Shown one piece after another: positions 35,301 to 48,604 of a stretch of DNA of 64,000 nt. The translations under genes and the position numbers were made by a program. Source of the stretch: Vanessa cardui (taxonomy: Eukaryota; Arthropoda; Insecta; Lepidoptera; Nymphalidae); contig NC_061128.1 of the NCBI RefSeq assembly GCF_905220365.1, forward strand, positions 4,960,001 to 5,024,000, in the 5' to 3' direction. Positions within the stretch are counted from its first letter, which is position 1; each line of letters starts with the position of its first letter. The notes beneath the pieces were generated by a model that worked only from the letters and a program-made list of their open reading frames with translations, was not told where the DNA came from and ran no database searches.

Positions 35301-38300
35301 TTGTATGCAGTGTTACGCTGATGGAACTTTCTTCGTATTAAACGCGTGAAACGTTAAAAGCCGCTTTACCGTTACATTGATGCATGTAGCTTCTTAATAC
35401 TATAATTATTTGTCAAATTCAATCGTAGCCGTTGTCGACCTAAAGTGTCATGATTTGTTTTTTCCTGGAACTAGGCTTTACGGGCGTCAAAGGAATCCTA
35501 TCTGGAACTGGGACGTAGAATATGACAGCCACTGAACTTAATTATAATGATGCTTAAAACGAGCAAAACGTATTTATTGGAAACGTATTTTATTGAACTG
35601 TTTCGTAATCTTTATAAATACCAGACAAAAGAAGGAGTCAGTGGTGAGATTCGACACCTGCGTTACAGTTTGATAATCATTTATTACCGAATGCGTCCTT
35701 TTTAATTCTGTCTAAATAGTCCAGGAATTTTAGCACCAAAAATCGGTCCGCTATTTTTATCTAAAAATCTTGGACTAAAAATAGAATACCTAAGAATCTA
35801 ATCTATCTGTTCAGCTTTATTCGTGATAACTCGGACTCAGCTCTTACAGCTTACAGTTTGAAATCTATGTTATATTCTAGTGAACACTCAATTTGACTCA
35901 GACTAAAGTGTTATAAAATGAATGCAATTATTATAAAAAATGTATATCGGAAATATAGGTGTCATGTCCTATGACGCTTAAAACTGGTAAAGGTAATTAT
36001 TATGTGAATTTTTTTACCTTATAAGTTAACAAGCTGCGAGGAAACATCGTTCGACTGTATAATACATACAATACATAATTATTATAGACAGTGATGAATT
36101 GTATGCGGATCATGCACTTAGATAATTCGTAATTCTATATCGGTATTAATTATTTTTAAATACCGTTTAATTGTGTTTTATCCGTAATACGATTTACATA
36201 ATAGATTATCACTATTCTTTTCTGTTTTATTCAACATGTTTTCTTACTTTAGACAAAAGGAATTTTCGTTACGAGAATATTACTCTTATTCGTTGAATAT
36301 CATGAGTTTAATATATATGGTTATATGACATTACAACTTATGACGTTTGCTTAGTTATCAATTTCACATAGTAAATAGATAAAGAATTTGGAGGTGCATT
36401 AAATTCGGATGTGATCGCTTTTACATATATTGCCGATACTATAATTTAAGTTGTGCTGTACTGTATTGTAATCGTAAATTTTTAATTTAAAATCTGAGTG
36501 AGTCAGATTTTTAATTTTAATTATTAGAACGATTTCAGGGTGTGCAAAATAATAACTTGAAAGGTTTGTTTTAACACAAAATATAATATTCCTAAATAGC
36601 TATTTTTTCATTTAACGCATAAAATTATTCCTTCTATCTTTATGTACTCGTCGTAATTAAAAATGTTATTACACTATCGAAATACGTATTCGATAATTCG
36701 TTTGAAAATACTCGTACGAGTTCAAACAACATATATTCTCCTCCTCCTCCTTAAAAAACTCCTTTTCTGTTAAAATAAAGGGTTGAAGTTTATTCACCAC
36801 ACCACACTTCTGTGTGAGTCTAATGAACATAATTGCAATATTCAAACAAAGATATTTTTTTCTAAAATATTCCGGTCTTCCATAAGACAATTGTTAAAAT
36901 TCCCTGTAATAATATCACTAGTGCAATTAAAATTAATATTACAGTGATAACAATAACACCGTGTACAAAATATATACTATAAATATTTAGAGACAGTTAC
37001 TTTTTCATCATTACCGATGACCTATTATTGTCCTAGCCTTCTTTCTATTCAATTGGCAGAATGAACTTTGTAAGAAATTGTAATATAATTATTTATTATT
37101 TAAAAATATTACAATGTGCAGATTTTTGTTTAATTTCCGCTTGTATATTTATTAAAGTGAGAAATATTTATCATAAAATTAATTTAAAATTTGTTTCACA
37201 TCAGTCTTCATTTAATTAAATCTTGTTTATAAAACAGCAGACAGTTCCGTAAACAATATCAAATTCCATTGACAAAATGAAAGCTTGCTTACATTGCTAT
37301 CGACCCTTTCCTGTTTCGTAATCAATATAAACTGTATTATATCCAAACTGGATGTAATATTTAAATGCGCTATTCGAAAGCAGTGTTCAATGATTATTCA
37401 CAAGTAATAAACGTCATCAAATAAAAGCTGTAGATGTTTACACGTATTCTATAAGCAGTAATAACTTTTGGTTTGGTATTCTATTTTTAAATAAAATTTT
37501 AATTTCATTTTATTTTAATTTTCAAATTGATTTTTAAACCTTCTATTAATTGTCATGGTATTTAATTCAGTTAGTAAATAAAGTTATGTAAATTTAGCAA
37601 AAGATTAAGAAGAAAAAGTAAAAATTTGGTCTGTGAACTAAGGACTTCGAGATAGATTATTATTATTTATTTTTTAATTATTTCGATGCTCTCGCTTTAT
37701 AAAGGGTTTATTTTCCGTTTGTGTGTGATTATGTACAAACAAATTATTATATTAATGTATAAATACATTAATTTAGACATTCCTTGTCATCTTATTTTTA
37801 GTTTATACTTTAAAAAAAATTGTAAAAAGGGACATACTCGACTTTATTTATTTTGATTGAGATTTTTATGATTTTTTGATGGAAATTGCGAGACTAATCC
37901 TAATATTATAATTTACATAAACATGAATGCATGATATTTTGCGTATTGTATACGTTTATTATCATTAATGCGACTTAGTTAAAACTTTAAATAATAGTTA
38001 TAGGCAATTCATTTCTTGTATTCCTATGCAAAATTGGAAGAAAGTTCGCAAGCCGTATACAATAATAATCAAACACCCATCTAGCCATAAATTTAAAAGA
38101 ACAAGCATGTGTCATATTTCTTTATAATAGTTTTGTTTTGATTCGTTTCAACATTGGATTGGTCATTACTCGATAGATGTGCGATTATAAACAATCTGCT
38201 GCAATAAGCTTGGCAATTCAATTAACAATTACAAAGTTTGCTGCATTTTATTATTTATATTTAAAAGTCAAGGGAAAGGTGATTTCGATGTGTAGACACG

Positions 38301-38440
38301 TGTGAATGTATTTAATTACATTCTTGATAGGCCACTGTTTTTATACGTAATATCATTACGAATAATTGCAAATCAATAGCAAGGTCATAAATGACACATT
38401 TATGACCTTTTCATTTCTTTTTATTGTGATAAATTGAATT
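32380..38440. other. Long AT-rich stretch without recognised genes
   Basis: About 6 kb with no SINE or LINE I can detect and no credible coding frame. The frames at 34428-34616, 34606-34815 and 36669-36890 look accidental. Such a repeat-poor interval may hold regulatory DNA, but no specific element can be named. Confidence 0.5.
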
Positions 38441-38444
38441 TGAC

Positions 38445-38850
38445 GTATTGCTTTATTTTTATTTTTATTTAATTTACAATATCCACAGGCTCGCAGATGC
38501 CCGTGCCTTTTTTTACATTTTATATTAAATTACATTTTGGCGTTTTATATTTTATACTAAACATCAGCAGATCTTCGCTGGAAATCATTCTTGTCGTCTT
38601 CTTGGGAGACGTGGCCTACACTGATAATTTTTATTTTTTTATTTTATAATAAAAATATATAGCAGTATATGTGTAATTCGTATTACTACAATCCAGCGGG
38701 TCCTGGTCCGCGCTTGATCAGAGAGAGCACGGCCTCGGCGACTCTGATGTCGCGTTTATGTATAGATGTCTTGAGGCTGATGTCTCTAGAATGGTACTTT
38801 CTGAAGCACCCGCCGCTCGGCCGATGAATCTGCCGAACCTATTTATCAGT
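38445..38850 (-). other. Possible terminal exon or LINE 3' end
   Basis: On the minus strand a 50-codon frame runs from 38838 to the stop at 38686-38688, in a patch much GC-richer than its surroundings. It contains GGCFRKYHSRD, KTSIHKRD and AEAVLSLIKRGPGPAGL, which read like protein. About 240 bp further on are AAATTAAATAAAAATAAAAA and AATAAA, as expected of a 3' UTR or a LINE tail. An AG precedes the frame at 38839, but the pyrimidine tract is poor, so a splice acceptor is weak. The A-rich pentamer tail and missing 5' part fit a 5'-truncated LINE at least as well. The family is not recognised. Confidence 0.4.
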
Positions 38851-38854
38851 CACG

Positions 38855-40145
38855 GTCTTTTTATTTTTTTTTATTTAAGTGTTTGCAATAAGAGCGCGAA
38901 GAATATTTAGAATTATTTTAAAATTATGGCACAGATATAAATATATACCTACCATACTTTTTCTTGAGATATATACTTGAATAAAGAAAGCAAATACAGA
39001 CACTTTTGAATAGTTACACTCCTAGATTAGTGATTAGATTTATTTTAAATTTTCTACCGCGAATCGGCAATACAATAATATTTATTCTTGCAATTACTAT
39101 ATTAATATATTTAACTTAGTACTTGCTTGCGGCTTAATAGACGTCAGTTTCAAACTCGGAAAAGTAACTCTATGTTTTATCAGCTTAATTATGTAAGTGA
39201 TTAATTATCGGCGTAATGAACCGTCCAAACATTCGCTTCTGAATATATCACTACATATAAAAGTCCTCCCATTGCGTGTGTACGCGATAAACTCGAAATA
39301 TTAATATGCGCTTTTCATTAATTAATGATTAAGACCAAGTGATTTACGAGAATTTTTAGTAAGTTTAGGGATTGTTGAAGTTGTTGTGAAAATATCCCGA
39401 TCAGCAGAGATTATTGAATTTTATCCTTTGTAGACTCATATCTTAATGCTTATGTAGGTACATATGTTGTTTGTTACATTTTATATGTATATGTACGTTT
39501 AAATTTGGATATCGGATCGGCGATAAAATAAAATAAAATAATGTAAACACATTAAATGTAATTTTGTATAATGATGATAAATAACTTACTGGTGATGATG
39601 ATAAAGAAATAAAGCACTTGTAGGGCGTACTCGATTGAAGTATACTTGGGTTTTGATTTTGCTAATTATTTGGAAATAATTTATATTTTTGAAAAGTTTT
39701 GACCCTTTTCCAGGGTTGCATAGGTATTCTGTTCGAAGGACATAAATACTATGTCACAATAATTAAGACTTTTCTTTTGAAAATAAAAACTTGATTTTTA
39801 TTTATTTTTAAATTAGTCCAAAATGGAAAAAGGTCTTATTAACAACTTTTTGATTTCAAAAATAATATACTATTTTTGTTTATGTATTATATGTAATTAA
39901 AAAAATATGCCTCATTACGAGTGGTTGTTATTTTTAAATCTTGTCCTACCATGGGCCAAATTTCAAGTTTAATAAGTCGTTGTGATCGACCGTGAAGGTA
40001 AAACGATCAAAATTAAAAAAAAGCATTTAACTTTCTTTATACATTTAATTACTAGAGATTTATTATAAAAGGGTCATAATTTTGAATGAAAAGAAGGAAA
40101 AGGTGGAGATTTCTAATATAAGTACTCGTTAATCTTCCATCTGCC
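38855..40145. other. AT-rich non-coding DNA
   Basis: Nothing recognised apart from short AAAAT runs near 39525. Confidence 0.58.
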
Positions 40146-40149
40146 CGAC

Positions 40150-40290
40150 TAGAGCTTCCTCTGCTATTGCCGTGAAGGCTTGGAACACATTACATAACGC
40201 TCCAATACTGGTTGTTGGATACACCAGTGGCTAAACTTCGTGTTATACATGTAGGACTTCTTAAGATGTTCTATAAGTAGATTTAAATTG
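40150..40290 (-). mobile_element. Old, degraded SINE (family A)
   Basis: GGCTTGGAACACATTACATAACGC, TCCAATACTGGTTGTTGGATAC and ACATGTAGGACTTC follow, with many changes, the reverse complement of the SINE body. Confidence 0.55.
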
Positions 40291-40294
40291 TAGA

Positions 40295-43085
40295 ATTTCA
40301 ATGCTGTAAGGCGCTTTAAACTTATCGAAAGTTTTACTAGGAAAGTCATTTGTAAAAAGATGTAAGCACTTTTTTTAATTTATTTTATCATTACAAATTA
40401 ACAAATGTTACTAAATTAGCTCGTGGTTAATAGATACTTCATTAGTTTCAAAGTTCAAATATTGTTAGAAAGTTTGACTTTTATTTCATTAACTATAAAT
40501 AAATGTAGGAAAAAATATATTAGACTTTCAGTGTTTTTTAGTTTATTGCATTGATTTGATATGACTTATATTATGGCTCTTGCAACATTGCAGAAAATAA
40601 GAATATTTTATCTTTTTTTTTTGAATAAAACTTTACATAATTTTATTCGACAGATGCTGAACCTTAAAATGAGCAAACATAAATATTTATTGCAAGATTT
40701 AAAACGAGTTCTTAAGGCGTATCACTGATGACGATTATTTTTCGCGATGTAAACAATATTTTGTACTGGTTTTATTTTTTTAGGGTTCCACACAAAACTA
40801 TGCAAACCTCTACAAATTGATATGGCAATCGCCCTAATTTAATTTTTTGTTTTTTTACCTGTCTGTTCATTCAGCCATTTTTTCTTAAGTGACTTCATTC
40901 ATAAAGAATACGATCATATGCTTTCGAGAATACGTCAATATGCTTTCGACAGTTAGTTTTGTGAATTATGCCTTAATGTATTCCAAATAGCGCAGATATT
41001 ATACTCGGTGAAAATATTTATAAACTGCGTCATTTACTTGTAGGTTATAATCATCTAAATCTACATAGTGTCTATTATTTTACGATTTATAGAATAGAAC
41101 AAAGGAAAGTCATATCATGATGTCGATACCATCCTCACCGATGCGTCTTTAGTACTAACTAGCATCGCACAGCTGCAATGTGCCATATATGCGCGAAAAA
41201 TTGAAGACATCCCTTTAAAACTTCTAAAATTATCAGTGTTTCTCTAATACATTGTGCATGTATCATACATACAATCCTTCCCCTCGAATCAGCGTAGCTA
41301 TTAAAAAAAACGCATCCAAATTTGATTGAGTAATTTCAAAGATCTGAGCATTAATAGGAACAGACAGCGGTAAGTGACTTTGTTTGTTACTTTGTATTAG
41401 TACTAACAGTATAAGACTGGAAATAAACGAGGCAACGTCTTATACGTGTAGTTTGAGTAAGATATAATGTTTTGTACATACTTTTTTAATTAAACATATA
41501 AACTTAGCGTTAAAAATTATTCTCGGACTTGACTTGTTTTTAATAAATAAGTCTGCAAGGCGATCTGCACAATTAATAACAGTATTCGAAAACAACGCTC
41601 TTTTAGCGATCATGGTGATCAGCTTAAATAATTAATCGTTTTTGATCATATAATTTCCTTATGAGCTAATACATTATGATATTGCGTATAGATACTCGTT
41701 CCACGAAAATGTACACTTGAAAATTGTTTTTTTTTGAGAAGAAACACGAAGGGTACCTTGCACCTTCTCGTAAGAATACCTTTGCACATATAAATGGTAT
41801 GGTATATAATTTTAATGGTATGTACACTGGCACATTTATTAATGTTGGGGGGGTAGAAAAACTAATGATTACGCATTACTTACCTAGAATCCATTGCAAA
41901 ATGTAAAAAACTCTTTCTAAACATGTCAAATCTATAAATATTAAATAAATCAAATTAAGTTTCATTCAGTATATCTCCAACAAGCAATTTTGATTCGTTA
42001 TTTTAAAAGATTTTGGTTGCTGCAATTATTGCGACCTGTTCGTAAGCCATCTTATTAATAAAATAAAGTTCAAAAAAGTTCAGCTTTAAATTTATGACTT
42101 CCTGTTAACTTCCTGTACTTAAATCGGTATTCTTTTTGTATAAAGTTTATCCCTTCGCTACTTAAAATCTCATAAAGATAGAAAATGTTACTTCATTCAA
42201 AAACAATATTATGTTCTAAAAATATAAAATTGATATATCATACCAGTTATATTTATATTATAAAACTATGTTTGCTTTACCATGAACCAATTTTAAAAAT
42301 TTATAGATTTTATTTTTAAAAATCGAATAAATTATCGAAGTACGTTTTTTTAACTATAAAATATAAAGAAGCTAAGTATAATATGGTCAAATAAACGAGT
42401 AGTTTACAAATAACTGGAAGAATTGAATTTAAATATATGCAAAAGTATATTTTCTTCTTCCTGAATAATAATTTATACCCCATAAATACATAAATAAAAA
42501 CTTAAGATTTTCCTTCTTTTAAACAGCAAATATAATAAAAAATAATTTTCAAAATAATTTCATATACAATAAATAATACCCAATCATAAAAAAAAATACA
42601 TAAGAAAAGATAAAGAGTAACGACTATTTCCCAAACATAATTTTTAATTAAAAACAAATCAAAATAATAATTCAAAATAAGGTATTGCATGGTCTTTGCT
42701 CATATTTTCTCTACGGGATAATAATTTATAGTGTTCATTATGTGAATAGCAAAACCAGTTTGGAGTATATTACATTCGTCTTCCCTGATTAAGGTTCGGC
42801 TACTATTGAGGCTAATAAAGCATCTATAAGTGCAGGTCTAGTAACGATCTAACCTGCACGTGTATCAAGACCGCATTCCCCCGTACATTGTATCGGTATA
42901 CAGAAAATATTCCACTTATGTTAAATATACCCTTTCATTTAAAGAGTACTTGTATTTAATTTTAGAATTCAACTGTTTACCTGTATTTGATCTAAATTCG
43001 AAGTTTGTTCATGATATTTTGATCTTTGATTTTTCTTAAATATTTTAACAACAATTTTAAAATATGTAGCTCATATCTATCTACA
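40295..43085. other. AT-rich non-coding DNA
   Basis: No gene. A region at about 41145-41400 (TTTCAAAGATCTGAGCAT, GGAACAGACAGCGG) looks like a worn piece of a common lepidopteran repeat, without firm limits. A small inverted repeat flanks 42823-42852. Confidence 0.5.
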
Positions 43086-43089
43086 AAGC

Positions 43090-43290
43090 CAAATAGTTTT
43101 GAATGATTCACAGTTGGGCTCTGGTCTCTACACTCTGTAAAAAAGACCAAACCACTCCATTAAGGGTACAATGGATATTCATTTAGCAGAATTTCATGCG
43201 AAGCAGGGTCGTGATGAGTGTTGTTGACCCTCAAGCTAGAGGTGAATTATAAACACGAATTACGCACATTAAAACTAAATAGTGTATGCT
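43090..43290 (-). mobile_element. Old, degraded SINE (family A)
   Basis: GCAGAATTTCATGCGAAGCAGG and GAGGTGAATTATAAACACGAA followed by TTACGCACATTAAAAC match the reversed SINE body in order. The rest is eroded. Confidence 0.5.
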
Positions 43291-43299
43291 AAGCTTTGA

Positions 43300-44430
43300 A
43301 TCTACAATCTCAGGTTGGATTTTCATACATTAGAGGCTGTAAGAACATATATGAAACATAGCATAACACGAGTGTGACATGTCGGAATATATCAGCATAA
43401 GTCAATATTTAAGGAATGCGATACGATGTTGATTCTTACAGAATCGCACTGATCAATCAAAATATTCTCACTTTACTATTTTGCCGTATTAGAGTGTGCA
43501 AGAACCATGAGACTCTCTAGAATTTTGATTTAATTGTTTCATAGTTGTCTATAATGGAATCTATTAATGGGAAAGTTATAAAATATTTTTTTAGGTTACA
43601 TTCATATCAACAGAATATTAACATACATTGTAAAATTACAAGCTGTTAAATAACAAATTAAATTTTAATTTTAACTGAATATTCAATGTACATAAAAATG
43701 TAAATGTAATTTACATTTACCTTTTCAAAATGTTTTTGAAGGAGGAAAATACTTAAATATATCAATATTTTTTATTTTAAAATGTTTAGAACATTTTACC
43801 CAATTATGTTGATATATTCTAAGAATAATGACAATTCCGTCTGGTGTTTAAAACGGTTCAGATTTTAAGTAATATAGCGGGAAAAATACTGAAATGTTTT
43901 TTAATATAATCATTAAAAAAATAGATACATTTATTTCTGTAAGAATCATTCTTGATCTACAAATTATTCAATATCGTACGTCACTCTATCTCGGCGTCTT
44001 GTATTTGATTTACAATAATTAGCAATCAAATTAATTTAACCAAAACTTGGCCCCCATTCTATACTTGGAAGTTCACGACACCCTGTTTTATTGCTTTTTG
44101 GTAAATACATTAAATTTTATTACTTGATATCGAATGATTTTTCGTATATTGCAACATCTTTCCCACAGGATACGAAACGAAATGTTAATTTACGTCTAAA
44201 ATCGTGGACAACACCATAAAAGTGCAATGTTCAAATTTTTGAATCTTCGGTATGGTCAAACGTGTATCAATTTAAAATGTACTTATATTATTTATTAGGA
44301 GGTATCAAAATAATTCCACGTTAAGTCTACAATCTTTACCTTATTCGCTTATAGATACTTAAAGAATCTCAATTATTGGTATTTGATTAAAAAAAATATT
44401 AGAAATTTTAATCGTTTATAGATAAATTTG
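43300..44430. other. AT-rich non-coding DNA
   Basis: Nothing recognised. Confidence 0.58.
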
Positions 44431-44450
44431 TTTCATTTTATATAGTAGTC

Positions 44451-44769
44451 ATAAGCTGAGATGGCCCAGTGGTGAGAACACGTGCATCTTAACCGATGAT
44501 TGCGGGTTCAAACCCAGGCAAGCACCGCTATATATATATATATGTGCTTAATTTGTGTTTATAATTCATCTCGTGCTCGGCGGTGAAGGAAAACATCGTG
44601 AGGAAACCTGCATGTGTCTAATTTCATGGAAATTCTGCCACATGTGCATTCCACCAACCCGCATTGGAACAGCGTGGTGGAATATGTTCCATACCCTCTC
44701 CTTAATGGAAGAGGAGGCCTTATCTCAGCAGTGGGAAAATTACAGGCTGTTACTTTACTTTTTTTTTAC
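44451..44769 (+). mobile_element. SINE (family A), full length with target-site duplication
   Basis: Flanked by the 14-bp direct repeat TTTATATAGTAGTC at 44437-44450 and 44770-44783. Head GAGATGGCCCAGTGGTGAGA, B box GGTTCAAACCC, TA run, body GGCGGTGAAGGAAAACATCG and GGAACAGCGTGGTGGAATAT, tail ACAGGCTGTTACTTTAC then T-rich. Confidence 0.95.
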
Positions 44770-44789
44770 TTTATATAGTAGTCGAAATA

Positions 44790-46020
44790 TAAGTGTAAAA
44801 GTATACGCATAACTATATTTGAGATAAAGAGCGTCTAACTCTTTTTGTCGGTAGAATTGTAATGTGCTAGTATGTAGTGGAATACGAATACATTTGTGTT
44901 TTTTATGTAGTATGATATTGTATGTGTTATCAAGATTTTTATTTATATGTATATAACAGCATATAAAACATAACATTAAAGCTTGTTACGTTTATAGTCT
45001 AAATTTCAAATGAAACAAACTGCGAAACTACTTATGTGTATATTATATATAAAAATCTTTTTCAAAATATGTTGCATATTCTGGTATAAGTTTTATACAT
45101 AATAGTATTTTTTTGAACTTAGGTATTTTAAGAACACTTCTCAGTCTACATTTTCATCGAATATAGATATAATTGTTATATAACAATATCCTTTTTAAAT
45201 GACTTTTATAAGGGGCTCTACGATTAAAATAGATTTCTATTTAATTTGTGTTAAAATAATACAATTAATATAATTAGAATTGGTGAATATATGTTGTTGT
45301 TGCATTGGCCATGTGAGGGGAATCCGTTAGTTCCCAGCGATGTTACGTCTCGTGTATCTTTAATTACATAAGGTCATGTACCTTTCACTACTAATCATAG
45401 CAGTGCAAAATATTGACACAACCGGTTTAATTTAATTTAGTTTAGTTCATCCCCAAATGTATATATATTTGTATTACAAAGGGAACACCTGATGCATTTT
45501 CTTAATCTTCATTTAAATTTTCATTCTAAATGAAAAAAGTATTGTAAGCTTTATTTTCTCAAATCACTTAGTATGAATGTTAATTGATTGAATTGACACT
45601 TTTCAACAAATTAATTATTTAATGACTATGTTTCTCTGTTGTTCGACTTATATATAAACATGTTACTTAACGTTTAACATTTAATATAATACACATTAGC
45701 ATTAACATAATGCCTCAAGTGTATTGCGATTACCAAATGTTAGTTTAAATATAGCAGTATAGTTCACAAATTAGTTTTAATACAATAAAAGAAATGTTAC
45801 GCTATTTACAATCATAGGTTATTATGTAGAGTTAATGATACATCAATATTTGAATAATAAATACGTCTTTTGTAGAGAGGTCGTTCTACTAAGCGAAATA
45901 TCCAATTCACACGGAGTTCAGAGAAGATCCACCGAAGCGTGAAGCATCCATTCATAATAAGTCATCGATGTTGAAAGATTATAAAGGAATAGTTTCGAGC
46001 GTCGTATTTCAATGTTTCGC
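44790..46020. other. AT-rich non-coding DNA
   Basis: Nothing recognised. Confidence 0.55.
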
Positions 46021-46021
46021 A

Positions 46022-46250
46022 AATATATATATTTTTTGTATCGCAAGCTTATCCATGGAGTTATCGGTTATCACGACGCTTGAAGGTACGCGTGCGGAGC
46101 GGAGGAACAGTTGATGTCCGCGCGTCGGGGAAGGCGCATCCGCTAGCCGTCTGCGTTTGGTGACTTTAGTGTTCGATAAATTACGAGTGCTTTGAGGATA
46201 ACATTACTTGTTCGTGCAACATACACCGATCGAGACTGAGGGGTGCGTTA
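46022..46250 (+). promoter_or_regulatory. Promoter-like GC island and possible 5' UTR exon
   Basis: A TA-rich box (46022-46036) is followed by a GC- and CpG-rich stretch (about 46080-46165) that stands out against very AT-rich flanks. An initiator-like TTTAGTG lies near 46165-46171, with GGATA about 29 nt further on, similar to an arthropod downstream promoter element. A donor-like GTGCGT at 46243-46248 could end a first exon at 46242. There is no long ORF, so this would be 5' UTR or a non-coding RNA. Which gene it belongs to cannot be told. Confidence 0.4.
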
Positions 46251-46259
46251 CGTTTATTT

Positions 46260-47685
46260 AATCATTTCTTTATATATACGTAATTTATGTTTATCATTAA
46301 TTATGTAAAACATTTAATATTTTTTTCTAGAGCGTAGGCCTTAACGCAATAAGTAATGAATAGAGATGTTTCCGTCTGAAACGTTAATGAATAAAAACAT
46401 TACGCAAGTCCGAATTATGAGTAGATAATAAGCTTTCTCTGCATAAAGTAATGCACAGTCGTGGCCCATTACGAATATTTATTTCCGAAAGCAATGTGTT
46501 ACAAAATTGACGTTGTTATACTGAATATTAATTATATTTTTTGTGTAACTGACAATTCAATCAATTGCTTCTAAAAGCTGATAGATCAATATATTAAAAT
46601 AGCTATACATAACTAATTCAGACTACAAATAGCTTGTTTTTATTTATCTTTCAAACAATAATGGAGTTATAACAATATATCACTAGTTATAACATTTAAT
46701 ACATTTTTTTTATAAAATAAGTTAATTTCTTGAGTTTAATTAAGACATTGAAATTAATTTTGTTATATATTACTAAATAGCAAGAGTTTCCTTAAATTTA
46801 TATTTTTAAAGTAAAGATAATAATCGTAGCAGTTAAAGCAAATTCAATTAAACAATTACTATGTAAATAATGTTTCCCCAACAATGTATTACATAAAGCA
46901 TAATATATGTTATGTGATTTGAATTTAATTCATATAAATGTGATTATAATTATATGCACGTAATGTTTAGCAACAAACTCGTTGTTATTTACCTAACGTG
47001 TGTAATTATACAAAAATATTTATATGATTCTACGTTTTACTGTAATTATTTTCTAACTAACATCTCTAAATACTACCGGGATTTGGAACACATGTGAGTT
47101 ATCTCAGTGTTACATTTGAATTGTAAATGTATAATTTGAATTTTAAAAATAGAACGTAATTTTTGGTTTTGTGTAACTGTCAAATAGCCATAATACGTCC
47201 AATAAAAATGACAAATTATATTAAGATTCGAAATCAAGTATTAAAATACATCGTTGCACTATAATGTTATACTATGACAAATTTAAGCTACGCTATTAAA
47301 AACCGAGGAACCTCCTTGCAAGAAGTGAAGCTAAAGATTTAAAGCTATGGCATTTGTCACACACGTAGGAAAAATTGCATCGTGACATTATAATTATATA
47401 TTGTACGTTACATTGCCTTCAATCTTGTTAGAGCAAGTGCAGAGCAAGTTGACTCGTTTCAATATTCATTGCATATCTTATAGAGACGCCTTTTACAAAG
47501 TCGAATAAGCTTACATTAATAGTTCTTCCAAAATATTCAATGTCAGAAAGTCACAAAGTTTCTATATTAGAAGTAGATCCTCCAAATATGCATTAAAAGC
47601 CACAAATGACGAATTTGTTTTTACAAATTTGTGACTTATTATAGTCAATTAAAACCGCTATTAGACTATTCCCAATCATGAAATT
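46260..47685. other. AT-rich non-coding DNA
   Basis: Repeat-poor, unrecognised. If 46022-46250 is a promoter, this would be the start of its first intron. Confidence 0.5.
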
Positions 47686-47689
47686 AGTT

Positions 47690-47815
47690 TAAAAAGTAAA
47701 AACACACGTGTATCTAGATGATAATATACATTCCCGACCATCACCCGACCTTGTTGCAAGTACAATAATTATTGTAGTATTTGAATAAATTATCATAATA
47801 GATTATTTAATTGTT
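47690..47815. repeat. Local duplicate, copy 1
   Basis: ATTCCCGACCATCACCCGACC, AATAATTATTGTAGTATTT and AAATTATCATAA... recur in order at 49672-49775, about 2 kb downstream, in the same orientation. No other copy seen. Confidence 0.65.
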
Positions 47816-47819
47816 TTTA

Positions 47820-48460
47820 TAGCTATGACATTTTTTATTTACGTTACATTTCCAAGAGATATATTTTACAAATAACTCTTTTAAGCCAATTTATTTTAGT
47901 TTCGAAACGTAATATAAAATAATATGATAGAAAACGTGTATTTTATTGTGATGGCTATAAGGGTGGCATTGATTAAACGTAAATTGGATATAGCTATTTA
48001 AATCGGAAAGCCTATTTACGTAAGGTACAGGATGACAGCCTGGTGTTACATAATAAATGAAATCAAATCGAATTTTAAATATTCATAATTAATGTTGACA
48101 CTTATCTGAATCGTCATATTACTAGATTAGAATCTATATATATATTCTAAAAAATTACTAGATTTGAATCTTTGAAAGAATTTTTGAAAATAAAATCGTA
48201 AGCACTGATTTATTTATGAATTATATATTTTTTTCAAATTAAATACATAAACTACTTATTACATATTTATGGGAAAATGCTGTTAAAATTCCAACGTCTA
48301 TGGACCCTTATAATTAGTTGTCAAGTAACCTTTTGCTGCCATTTAAATTAAATATGAGCAATGAATAAAATTATAATAAGGTTCAATTAAGGAAATTAGT
48401 CCTGTTCCGCTTTATATGTCAGTATATAAGAAAATAAATTATCATAATATATTAAAATAA
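47820..48460. other. AT-rich non-coding DNA
   Basis: Nothing recognised. Confidence 0.55.
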
Positions 48461-48466
48461 AAAAAA

Positions 48467-48600
48467 GTAAAGTAACCTGTTAATACTGTTAGGCTAAAGC
48501 TTCCTCTCCCATTTTTGGGGAAATTTAAATTAGATTCTGCCACATGGTGTATTTGCTGGTATTGGAGCAGCTTGGTGGAATATACTCCAAACCTTCATAT
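48467..48600. mobile_element. Rearranged SINE (family A): inverted halves
   Basis: The left part (AGTAAAGTAACCTGTTAATA ... GCTAAAGCTTCCTCTCCCA) is the SINE 3' end in minus orientation. The right part (GATTCTGCCACATGG ... ATTGGAGCAGCTTGGTGGAA ... CTCCAAACCTTC) is the adjoining body in plus orientation. The junction lies at about 48520-48530. Confidence 0.68.
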
Positions 48601-48604
48601 AATA

